Source: Balneola sp. | GTDB taxonomy: Bacteria; Bacteroidota; Rhodothermia; Balneolales; Balneolaceae | Length of the DNA: 64,000 bases | Reading direction: 5' to 3' | NCBI GenBank assembly: GCA_003712055.1 | Contig: RHLJ01000006.1 | Location: 186,001-250,000 of the forward strand | In this document: one piece after another, positions 9,979 through 16,278 of the stretch | How positions within the stretch are numbered: the first letter of the stretch is position 1 | Layout: each line of letters begins with the position of its first letter | Position numbers and translations under genes: made by a program | Notes under the pieces: model-generated | What the model saw: the letters and a program-made list of their open reading frames with translations, nothing else | Database searches by the model: none | What the model was told of the DNA's origin: nothing

Positions 9979-11049
9979 TTAAAGTCGGATGATATTTACG
10001 CGGGTGCTGTCAGTTAAGCTTCCCTGTCCGGTAGTTACTACCATTTCGCCGTCATCCAATCCTGCTACTACTTCGATTGTAGAACCATTTACATAGCCTG
10101 TTTGAATAATTTTTCGGAAGGCAAGGGAATCTTTGATTACAAACACAGACTGGATTTCATCTTCAGACATGATCGCTGCTTTAGGAATCATCTTGGTATT
10201 CATCCGTGTATCGTATACGATCTTTACACGACCGAACATGCCTGGTCTAAGCATATCCTGATTATCATCCAGATAAACAGTTACTTTAAAAGTACCCGTT
10301 TGAGGGTCGATGATAGGACTAATTCTTTCTACTCGACCTGTAAATAGCTGTCCTGGAATAGCATCAGCGATCATCTCAGCTCTTTGTCCCGCCTTTATTT
10401 TAGCGCGTTCATGTTCAGGGATAAACAAATTAGCCTGAATAGGATCAAAATCAGTTACACGGAATGCCTGCTGATCGGTACCAATCATATTGCCAACTTT
10501 TATAAATCGCTCTGAGATAACACCATTAATTGGGCTTTTTATATTAGTGTGTTCGTAATTTAGCTCGGCAAGATCGTAAGCTGCTTTTTGTGATTCATAT
10601 TCGTAACGGGAGTTTTCATAAATTTCCGCAGCAAGTAAATCTCTGTCGAACAATTCCTTGTTTCGTTGGTAATCATTGTAGAGTCGATCCAGGGTAGCTT
10701 TAGCTCTTTCACTTTCAATCCTGTATTGATCATCTTCGATCTTAGCAATGACTTGACCAGCTCTTACATAGTCACCCTCCTCGACCATAAGCTCTTGTAC
10801 AAGTCCTCTTACTTTTGCTACGATAGTGGCTTCTTCCACAGCTTCGAGAGTAGCGGTATTGGAGTAGTAAGCTGAAATATCTCCTCTTGTAACATCATTT
10901 ACTTCCACTGGGATAGCCAGAGTGGAATCGGCATCATTCTCATTATTATTGTTATTGTTGTTTTGATCGCCTCCGTTGCTGCATGCCTGAAGAGTAAATA
11001 TGGTAACAGCAGAAGCTACTAAGAAGTGTCCGAAGCGTTTTGTTTTCAT
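9979..11049 (-). CDS. RND efflux periplasmic adaptor (membrane fusion) lipoprotein
   Basis: A 356-residue membrane-fusion protein that would link the two permeases to an outer-membrane channel. It begins with a lipoprotein signal peptide ending LQACSNG (Cys23), followed by an Asn run and an acidic stretch that may act as a flexible linker. The lipoyl/barrel-sandwich half-motifs are visible as VAKVRGLVQELMVEEGDYV and INGVISERFIKVGNMIG, separated by an alpha-hairpin rich in Glu, Lys and Tyr. The beta-barrel segment DPIQANLFIPEHERAKIKAG follows. It is the first gene of the operon; transcription runs through both permeases to the terminator at 3602-3630. No promoter matching the phylum consensus stood out upstream. 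Confidence 0.92.
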   Translation of the reverse strand: MKTKRFGHFLVASAVTIFTLQACSNGGDQNNNNNNNENDADSTLAIPVEVNDVTRGDISAYYSNTATLEAVEEATIVAKVRGLVQELMVEEGDYVRAGQVIAKIEDDQYRIESERAKATLDRLYNDYQRNKELFDRDLLAAEIYENSRYEYESQKAAYDLAELNYEHTNIKSPINGVISERFIKVGNMIGTDQQAFRVTDFDPIQANLFIPEHERAKIKAGQRAEMIADAIPGQLFTGRVERISPIIDPQTGTFKVTVYLDDNQDMLRPGMFGRVKIVYDTRMNTKMIPKAAIMSEDEIQSVFVIKDSLAFRKIIQTGYVNGSTIEVVAGLDDGEMVVTTGQGSLTDSTRVNIIRL

Positions 11050-11184
11050 TCCGAAAAAATAATTGATTTGAGTTGAACGGAGCCCGTTACGACCTCATTT
11101 TCACATTGTTTCGGAATGAGAAGTTAAAATTTTTGATCTTTCTTTTGACGGATAATACATCTAGGTCATCTTTATAGGTGTCAG

Positions 11185-11250
11185 GCCTGCCTTCTGGAGA
11201 AACATATGGTAAACAGGCCTATCCTCTGTACGAGACTTCGGAAGGCAGGC
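11185..11250. repeat. Inverted repeat GCCTGCCTTC/GAAGGCAGGC
   Basis: A perfect 10-base inverted repeat (11185-11194 and 11241-11250) around a 46-base spacer. It forms one of a group of palindromic sequences in this gap. Confidence 0.7.
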
Positions 11251-11404
11251 AATCTCCGGGATATAGAACAGCAGAAAGTAAACCAGGTTTGCCCGTGATA
11301 CCAGAGAGCCTATGCATCGGATTAGCCACAAATACACGAAACCACTAATTTTTTGTGTATTAGAGTTTTTGTGGTTGGCAAAAAATACCTGCCACCTTAA
11401 AACC

Positions 11405-11494
11405 ATCCTCTGACGGAGGGGATACAGCCCCAGAGATCTTTTCCTCGTTACGAATGTCCACATTCGGAATGCGGAGCGGGAAGCTCTGGCTTCC
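11405..11494. repeat. Cluster of dispersed-repeat hairpins
   Basis: Three short units lie close together. The first is a decayed CCTCTGACGGAGGGGATACAG unit (about 11408-11427); GAGGGGATACAG recurs near 33195. The second is a hairpin CGAATGT-CC-ACATTCG at 11451-11466. The third is a hairpin GGAAGC-TCTG-GCTTCC at 11479-11494. They look like members of short dispersed repeat families rather than a terminator for one gene. Confidence 0.6.
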
Positions 11495-12032
11495 AGTGGT
11501 TGTGGCGATGCTGCTAAAAGTAGTTAAGAAGAAATTTCGGATTGGGTACATTCGATCTTTGAATACATGGTATGAAGCTCAAGTTTGTACCTAATAGTCA
11601 AATATATGCGCAAGAATGAAAAATTCTTGTAGCTACTTTTAGTCTACTCACCCTCAACTGAGAATCAACATTCAGCATTTTTAACATCATGAAGACCAAT
11701 AATTTACCATTATGACAATCATTACAATTAGGTTGTATCTATCTCTTGTAATACACATCTTAATGATGCGACAAGGGTTAGAGAACAAACATAGTGTAAA
11801 AGGAGTCACTACACATTCGCAGTTCTAACTACAAGGATAGGTACAAGCAGGAAAATCAGTCAAGCTTTTGTGTACCTATTCATGGATAGATTAGGCTATC
11901 CGTCACGTCAATTAAGAAGAAAAACTAACAATTCAGTTGACTAACAGTTATGAGTACTCTATGTAGAAGAAAAAAGGGAACAGGAAAAAGAAGCCCGGCA
12001 CCCGCTTCCGCTGATAGTACGGGAGGCAAGCA

Positions 12033-13457
12033 ATGAAAAAGATATTAGTAAGTACCTTGCTTAGCCTTCTTTCAATTTCCCTGGTTGTTGCTACCGAAGA
12101 ATGCTACTTTGCCCCCACGGCAACCATTACCAATACTCCTTCCGGGCTTAGCTTTAGAGACGGCACCGAGATTGTATTTTCCGGGGAAACCAGTACGCCA
12201 AACAACTGTAGTGGATATATCACCACCTACCAATGGACCATTGAAGGGAGTACGTATACCGGTCCCACAAAAACCCACACCTTTAACTTACCTGCCAATG
12301 TACATGAGCAAAGTTATACCGTCTCATTAAAAGTGTGGAACAACATTAGCCTAACCAATACCACAAGCATTACGGTAACCATCAAACGCCCGCAGCGGGT
12401 GTACTTCCTTAAAGATCACATTGGTAATGTGCGCACCAGTGTAGATGTAGATGGGAATGTACTAGGCTACGATGATTACTATCCCTTTGGGCTACAAATG
12501 GACGGGCGCTCCAATAACTCCTCCAACCCAAATGATGATTACAAATTCACCGGGCATGAGCAGGACGACGAAGCCAGCCTGACGATGGTACACATGAATG
12601 CCCGGGGTTATGATCCACTCCTAGGCCGCTTCAACCAAATGGATCCGTTAATGGAGTTCTCCTCCTCGTACACCTATGTAGGAAATAACCCCCTCAACTA
12701 CACCGACCCAACCGGAATGAGTTCGTGTGGTTCTTCCTATGTAACCTTTTGTGGGCAGGATGGAGAGATTTATGCTAGTCCTGAAGCCAAAGCACAGGCA
12801 GACAATCAAGCCATAGTTGATGGGCTACGAACACTAGTAGAAAAAAATAAAAATGGCCAAACTGGTAGTAATCAATCATCTCAATCAAGTTCGATTGAAA
12901 ACGATACTCCTGAGAGTTCTGAAGTACCTAGTCAACAAACTGTACCCGAATTTGGGCCTAATCCATATTTTGGAGAGATGGAATATTTTGAAGGTGATCT
13001 AATTACTTTTGGCTTGCAACTAATGTGGTTACTATCTCATCCAGGTAAAGAAGAAGGTGTTGCTGTAGAGTTGGCTGCATATCTTCTCGAGGATGAAAAC
13101 GGTAATTTTAGTTTGGTAATTTTCAATCCCGCTACATATGGTAATACTTCGAGAAGTGGTAGTTTTTATCTGCCGAATTACGACGGAAGCAATACAACCT
13201 ATAGAGACCGTCATGTAATTGCATTTATACATACACACCCAGGATGGAATGTAAATGGAAATATCGTAGCTGGAGGAAATGCTCCATCTGATACGGATCT
13301 TGCTACAGCAAGAAAATTTAACATGCAGGGTTTTATATTAGGACAAAGAGGAGTAAGTCATTTTTCAGCACAAGGTAGGTCCAGTTTTCTTGGGAGCAGA
13401 GAATCCTTCTTTCAAGGTAATCGATTCTTAGAAGAAGCAATCAAAAGATATAGGTGA
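12033..13457 (+). CDS. Secreted short Rhs-core protein with C-terminal JAB/MPN-like metalloprotease tip (polymorphic toxin candidate)
   Basis: A 474-residue protein with a GGGAGG ribosome site six bases before the ATG. Residues 1-20 form a Sec signal peptide (KKILVSTLLSLLSISLVVA). Residues about 25-118 resemble a PKD-type beta domain (YQWTIEG then SYTVSLKVWN). Residues about 128-228 are the Rhs repeat-associated core: GNVRTSVDVDG, DDYYPFGLQM, ARGYDPLLGRFNQMDP and the junction NNPLNYTDPTG. After a Ser/Gln-rich linker comes a variable tip (about 320-474) with IHTHPGW and, 16 residues on, PSDTDLA. With an upstream Glu this matches the JAMM zinc motif HxHP...SxxD, so a peptidase or deamidase-like activity is inferred; DUF4329-type tips are a close alternative. 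Base composition falls from moderately GC-rich core to AT-rich tip, as is usual for swapped Rhs tips. The core is far shorter than in full Rhs proteins, so this could be a truncated form. Confidence 0.8.
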   Translation: MKKILVSTLLSLLSISLVVATEECYFAPTATITNTPSGLSFRDGTEIVFSGETSTPNNCSGYITTYQWTIEGSTYTGPTKTHTFNLPANVHEQSYTVSLKVWNNISLTNTTSITVTIKRPQRVYFLKDHIGNVRTSVDVDGNVLGYDDYYPFGLQMDGRSNNSSNPNDDYKFTGHEQDDEASLTMVHMNARGYDPLLGRFNQMDPLMEFSSSYTYVGNNPLNYTDPTGMSSCGSSYVTFCGQDGEIYASPEAKAQADNQAIVDGLRTLVEKNKNGQTGSNQSSQSSSIENDTPESSEVPSQQTVPEFGPNPYFGEMEYFEGDLITFGLQLMWLLSHPGKEEGVAVELAAYLLEDENGNFSLVIFNPATYGNTSRSGSFYLPNYDGSNTTYRDRHVIAFIHTHPGWNVNGNIVAGGNAPSDTDLATARKFNMQGFILGQRGVSHFSAQGRSSFLGSRESFFQGNRFLEEAIKRYR

Positions 13458-13461
13458 AATA

Positions 13462-13899
13462 ATGAAATTAGAAAAAGGAATACTCAAGTTCGTAATCTAC
13501 TTTTCCATGTTTTCTTTATTTAGTTGTAAAAACTCAATTACTATCGATAATGATAGATTGAAAATGAAAGATATTAATGGTGTTGAGCTTTCAATTGCAG
13601 GTGAAAATGTGAAAAAGTTTGAAGAGATTTTTCTTTCAAACGGATTATTCCCTCTAGAAGACGATACTTGGTTTGTAATTGAAGAAGATTATTATTCCAA
13701 ATATGATTTGACTCCTGACTCCACAGTTAACCCAAAAAATCTAAAAGTGATCCTATTCAGCAAGGATATCAAAGGTAAAAAGCTATATGAAGATAATTCA
13801 AAAGATATTATTACCTCATTTATATCAATTGCGTGGCATTTAGCGATTAAATATGACGAAGAAACAGATGAAATAATTGAAGTGGTAAATCAATTCTAA
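13462..13899 (+). CDS. Small lipoprotein, candidate immunity protein to the Rhs tip
   Basis: A 145-residue AT-rich gene starting four bases after the Rhs stop; its ribosome site (AGGTGA) lies inside the end of the Rhs gene, implying translational coupling. The N-terminus is a lipoprotein signal (VIYFSMFSLFSCKN, Cys23). The mature part is acidic and Lys/Asp-rich with no family I recognise; the end reads WHLAIKYDEETDEIIEVVNQF. Genes directly after a polymorphic-toxin tip usually encode its specific immunity protein. A lipid-anchored immunity protein would fit a toxin that acts in the periplasm. The function is inferred from position only. Confidence 0.65.
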   Translation: MKLEKGILKFVIYFSMFSLFSCKNSITIDNDRLKMKDINGVELSIAGENVKKFEEIFLSNGLFPLEDDTWFVIEEDYYSKYDLTPDSTVNPKNLKVILFSKDIKGKKLYEDNSKDIITSFISIAWHLAIKYDEETDEIIEVVNQF

Positions 13900-13949
13900 A
13901 TGTTAATGGGTAGAGCCTGATTTCTTTTGGACAATCGAAGAATACAGCT

Positions 13950-14099
13950 ATGTATGAACTTTCACATGTTTTATTAACTACGATTCTGGTAGAGGAAAGC
14001 ATGAAAGTATTAGAAGGTCATCATGATGTATATGATTTATATACCCAAACTGTAACGAAGATCAGAGTTTTCATAAATGCAATGAAAGGAGGACAATAA
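13950..14099 (+). CDS. Possible 49-residue small protein or gene remnant
   Basis: An ATG at 13950 opens a frame that ends at 14097-14099 and reads MYELSHVLLTTILVEESM...TKIRVFINAMKGGQ. It has balanced amphipathic composition and fills the gap between the two candidate immunity genes; its last codons supply the AAAGGAGG ribosome site of the next gene. The frame is open back to 13914 without a better start, so it may instead be the 3' remnant of a longer gene. I do not recognise the sequence. Confidence 0.35.
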   Translation: MYELSHVLLTTILVEESMKVLEGHHDVYDLYTQTVTKIRVFINAMKGGQ

Positions 14100-14100
14100 A

Positions 14101-14463
14101 ATGAGATTAGAAATTTTGAGGTTTCTTTATGATGGGAAAATAATACTAGGTGTATTTATTCTGATGATTATTATTGGCTTTTTCTTTAAAGAAAGAAGGA
14201 AACTTATAGTATATAATCTTATCGTCAATTCGATATTCATAGTTTTGTTTGTTGCAATGATACTTATTGAAAAGACTTTAGAATACCCGTCTTTTATTAT
14301 AATGGATAAAATTGCATTTGCAAATTGGTCATATGATATGCTTTATAAACATTCAGATAAATTCATTGGACTTATAATTTATCTTGGAGCTAACTTGTTT
14401 GTGATATATGAAAAGTTAGTTTTTACAAATGAAGGTAAAGAGTCAGAGAATATTATTGAATAA
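14101..14463 (+). CDS. Small inner-membrane protein, candidate second immunity protein
   Basis: A 120-residue protein with a strong AAAGGAGG ribosome site. Hydrophobic helices appear at about residues 14-29 (IILGVFILMIIIGFFF), 37-56 (YNLIVNSIFIVLFVAMILI) and 88-104 (FIGLIIYLGANLFVIYE), consistent with three membrane spans. The loop after the second helix carries EYPSFIIMDKIAFANWSYD. No family is recognised. It lies in the same AT-rich block as the lipoprotein gene downstream of the Rhs tip, so it may be a second immunity gene or an orphan from an earlier tip. It is followed directly by a decayed Rhs core fragment. Confidence 0.6.
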   Translation: MRLEILRFLYDGKIILGVFILMIIIGFFFKERRKLIVYNLIVNSIFIVLFVAMILIEKTLEYPSFIIMDKIAFANWSYDMLYKHSDKFIGLIIYLGANLFVIYEKLVFTNEGKESENIIE

Positions 14464-14496
14464 GAAGTTTTCTTCATAACTGTACTGACACATGTT

Positions 14497-14569
14497 CATC
14501 TGGGTACGATAAGAACCAGTGTAGATGTAGATGGAAATGTATTCGGCTGCGATGATTACTATCCCTTTA
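14497..14569 (+). pseudogene. Displaced decayed Rhs core fragment
   Basis: The reading HLGTIRTSVDVDG then DDYYPF repeats the Rhs core of the upstream gene. Bases 14518-14568 match 12438-12488 with four mismatches in 51, and homology stops abruptly on both sides. It lacks a start and runs into palindromic sequence. Such core scraps downstream of immunity genes are typical scars of tip replacement by recombination. Confidence 0.8.
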
Positions 14570-14934
14570 ACCTAGTTACGGAGCTCTGCTCCGTGACGGA
14601 AGGGAAAACTTAGCTCTACTACGGGACATTTTGCGATTATTACCCCCACTTTAGACACCTCTATACCGACGCAGATAATTTCAATGTTGTGCAACACCCA
14701 CGGACGCTGGGACTTTTGTTTGTTTGGGGCTACTGAATGGCTTTAAAAGGTTTCCGCATTCACTTTCAAATCCAAGACTTGAAAGGCCTCTGTATCCAAT
14801 TATGGTATATGAAGGCTAATGGTTGGAGCAGAGCTCCAATTTGGGTGCCGCAGTAGAGCTACAGAATCAGTAGGAACTTCAGCGCTATTGATGAAGCGAA
14901 GAGTTTGCACAGTAATTTCCCTCCTCTTGTAAGA
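14570..14934. repeat. Non-coding tail of Rhs locus with paired hairpin units
   Basis: This 365-base stretch has no credible gene. It contains hairpins ACGGAGC-TCT-GCTCCGT (14578-14594) and TTGGAGC-AGA-GCTCCAA (14823-14839), and a long-range 10-base inverted pair TAGCTCTACT (14611-14620) with AGTAGAGCTA (14852-14861). Each unit has the same GC-TCT-GC centre (or its complement). The DUF3047 gene follows on the opposite strand. Confidence 0.65.
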
Positions 14935-15690
14935 TCAGTTATCGTTCAGGGGCAGGCTTCTAAACACGATATCACCATAATACCCTTTACTTTCCGCCTT
15001 TGTATTATCGGAATCGGTCATAATAGCTACTCCTGAAATTCTTGGAGGTTCTTCGCCAAAAGCTGCTTTGTAATCCTCCACTATATTTCTGGATTCAAAT
15101 TTCCAATCGCCACTTTCATTTTTTCCGGATTGTACGGCTACCATATATACCCAATTTGTATATGCGTTGGGAGCAATGGTTTCTGTCTCGGCTTTATTTG
15201 CCCATACATAGTTAAGAGCCCGGAGCGGAATTTTATACCTGGTAAAAGTTCGTATGGCTTCATATTTGACCCGGTCACCGAATTTTAACTTTCGTTTGCT
15301 ATAATCAAAGGTGATATAAATTCTGGCTGCATAGTCATCCCCATCTTTTGTTTTGTAGTTCCCTTGTTCTAGTACATCATCTACTTTCCAGCTCCATTCT
15401 ATAATTGGATATTCGTTAGGATCTATATCTACCTTATATATAAGGCCAGAGGCACTGTTCTTACTTTCTCCCTTAATAGCTGTACGATCGTTCATCTCAA
15501 CAAGGGTGTAGGTTGTTTTATCTCTTCGGGGAAGAGATAGAATTGACCACTTAGGATTTTCCACATACTCCTCTAGTTGTTCCGGGTTGAATTCAGTAAC
15601 CGGGATAGATATTGCATCTTGAGAAAATGCAAAAGAAGCAGTGGTAGCAAAAACAAACGCTAACCAGATAAAGCTCTTTAGAAATTTCAT
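14935..15690 (-). CDS. DUF3047 family exported protein
   Basis: A 251-residue protein starting at the ATG at 15690; the frame runs further upstream but the signal peptide begins here (KFLKSFIWLAFVFATTASFA, cleavage near FSQ). The mature part shows the DUF3047 pattern: YPIIEWSWKVDDVLEQGNYK, DDYAARIYITFDY and the end GVAIMTDSDNTKAESKGYYG. DUF3047 proteins are periplasmic or outer-membrane-associated beta-rich proteins of unknown biochemical role. Its upstream region is the AT-rich stretch shared with nrdJ, so the two genes are transcribed divergently. Nothing suggests a link to the Rhs locus on its other side. Confidence 0.85.
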   Translation of the reverse strand: MKFLKSFIWLAFVFATTASFAFSQDAISIPVTEFNPEQLEEYVENPKWSILSLPRRDKTTYTLVEMNDRTAIKGESKNSASGLIYKVDIDPNEYPIIEWSWKVDDVLEQGNYKTKDGDDYAARIYITFDYSKRKLKFGDRVKYEAIRTFTRYKIPLRALNYVWANKAETETIAPNAYTNWVYMVAVQSGKNESGDWKFESRNIVEDYKAAFGEEPPRISGVAIMTDSDNTKAESKGYYGDIVFRSLPLNDN

Positions 15691-15943
15691 CTTATTTTTT
15701 TTGATCAGTAACTGGGCTATTTCACTTTTAGTTTCTCGAAAAGGGCTTTGTGATAAAAATGTTAAACTTTTTTTCTTAAGGCTACAGGGATAGGGGATAG
15801 GTTTGCTGTGAAAAATCTGTCCGAAACCCAAAAAATATCAATACAAAAAAAAGGAATATAAATCATATTATTTATCATTTATACTAAAAAATAACAAATG
15901 AAATTTATGAATAAATATTATCTAAATTAAGTTTGAAAAGAAT

Positions 15944-15956
15944 TTAATGTGGATAA
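15944..15956 (-). promoter_or_regulatory. DnaA box 1 (TTATCCACA) in 13-base repeat
   Basis: TGTGGATAA at 15948-15956 is the exact complement of the strongest DnaA box, TTATCCACA. It sits in a 13-base unit, TTAATGTGGATAA, that recurs 161 bases downstream. Confidence 0.7.
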
Positions 15957-16104
15957 CTTTTCAAGGCCTTGACTTAATAAACATGCTTTTATTAATGTTT
16001 TAACGTAATTTTTATTGGCTGTTCAATATTTTTTTAAATCGATAAAATAGTAATTCATATAATTAAAATAACGTTAACCAATCTTTATTAAATTTAAATA
16101 TTAG

Positions 16105-16117
16105 TTAATGTGGATAA
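16105..16117 (-). promoter_or_regulatory. DnaA box 2 (TTATCCACA) in 13-base repeat
   Basis: The second exact TTAATGTGGATAA unit, in the same orientation as the first. It lies about 37 bases upstream of the -33 element of the nrdJ promoter, a position suited to transcriptional control. Confidence 0.7.
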
Positions 16118-16153
16118 GTAATACTTTTTGTGGAAAAAAAGTCCAGATTTAAT

Positions 16154-16184
16154 TTGTTAGCCTACTTGCCTGCCTATATATTTG
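16154..16184 (+). promoter_or_regulatory. Bacteroidota-type promoter of nrdJ
   Basis: TTG at 16154-16156, a 20-base spacer, then TATATTTG at 16177-16184 match the phylum's primary sigma consensus TTG-N19/21-TAnnTTTG. The start of transcription would be near 16191, giving a leader of about 88 bases. Confidence 0.65.
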
Positions 16185-16228
16185 AGGGCACTTCTTTAGG
16201 AGAATCAGCTTGAATTCTCGAGGGGTTG

Positions 16229-16263
16229 ACGGTATTAAATCCACGAAAGACTAACACGAAATC
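16229..16263. repeat. Dispersed-repeat-like segment in nrdJ leader
   Basis: The stretch AAATCCACGAAAGACTAACA and the following CGAAATC resemble short sequences of the CGTGTTAGTCTTTCGTGG type that I recall as dispersed in Bacteroidota genomes. It lies between the promoter and the nrdJ start. Only one copy is visible in this window. Confidence 0.35.
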
Positions 16264-16278
16264 TACAGTATTACGCCA

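Larger units (their letters stand above)
11050..12032. other. Repeat-rich intergenic region, no convincing gene
   Basis: These 983 bases separate the RND operon from the Rhs gene. Reading frames here are short, lack ribosome sites and translate through palindromes, so I treat them as chance. What it holds is a string of short inverted repeats (listed separately), plus a segment at about 11322-11382 with imperfect symmetry (CCACAAATACAC with TGTGTATT and TTTTGTGG). The stretch 11580-11980 is AT-rich with nothing recognisable. A strong ribosome site (GGGAGG) at its very end belongs to the Rhs gene. Confidence 0.6.
15691..16278. promoter_or_regulatory. AT-rich divergent control region upstream of nrdJ
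   Basis: These 588 bases are strongly AT-rich between about 15840 and 16150 and contain no gene. They hold two perfect DnaA boxes, a TTTTTGTGGAAAA near-box at about 16125-16137, a consensus-like promoter for nrdJ and a dispersed-repeat-like piece in the leader. I see no convincing NrdR box pair and no cobalamin riboswitch core. Confidence 0.7.

Noticed and set aside
11161-11551. Two overlapping minus-strand open frames of 63 and 100 residues in the repeat-rich gap
   Set aside because: They read through palindromes, have Ser/Arg-rich low-quality sequence and no ribosome sites.
12033-12720. Insertion sequence or transposase at the Rhs locus
   Set aside because: No transposase motifs or terminal repeats with target duplication were found; the coding pattern is Rhs core.
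14635-14815. Remains of an older Rhs tip between the two hairpins
   Set aside because: Translation in three frames gives stops and nothing Rhs-like; the region is recorded only as non-coding.
15691-15831. A 47-residue N-terminal extension of the DUF3047 protein
   Set aside because: The signal peptide begins at the ATG at 15690; the extension would place it internally.
15840-16150. Confident call of this AT-rich region as the chromosomal origin
   Set aside because: Only two exact DnaA boxes are present, with no dnaA, dnaN, rpmH or gidA beside them and no clear strand switch; kept only as an alternative.
16140-16278. Cobalamin riboswitch in the nrdJ leader
   Set aside because: A B12-dependent enzyme makes it plausible, but the leader is only about 88 bases and no conserved B12-box core was visible.
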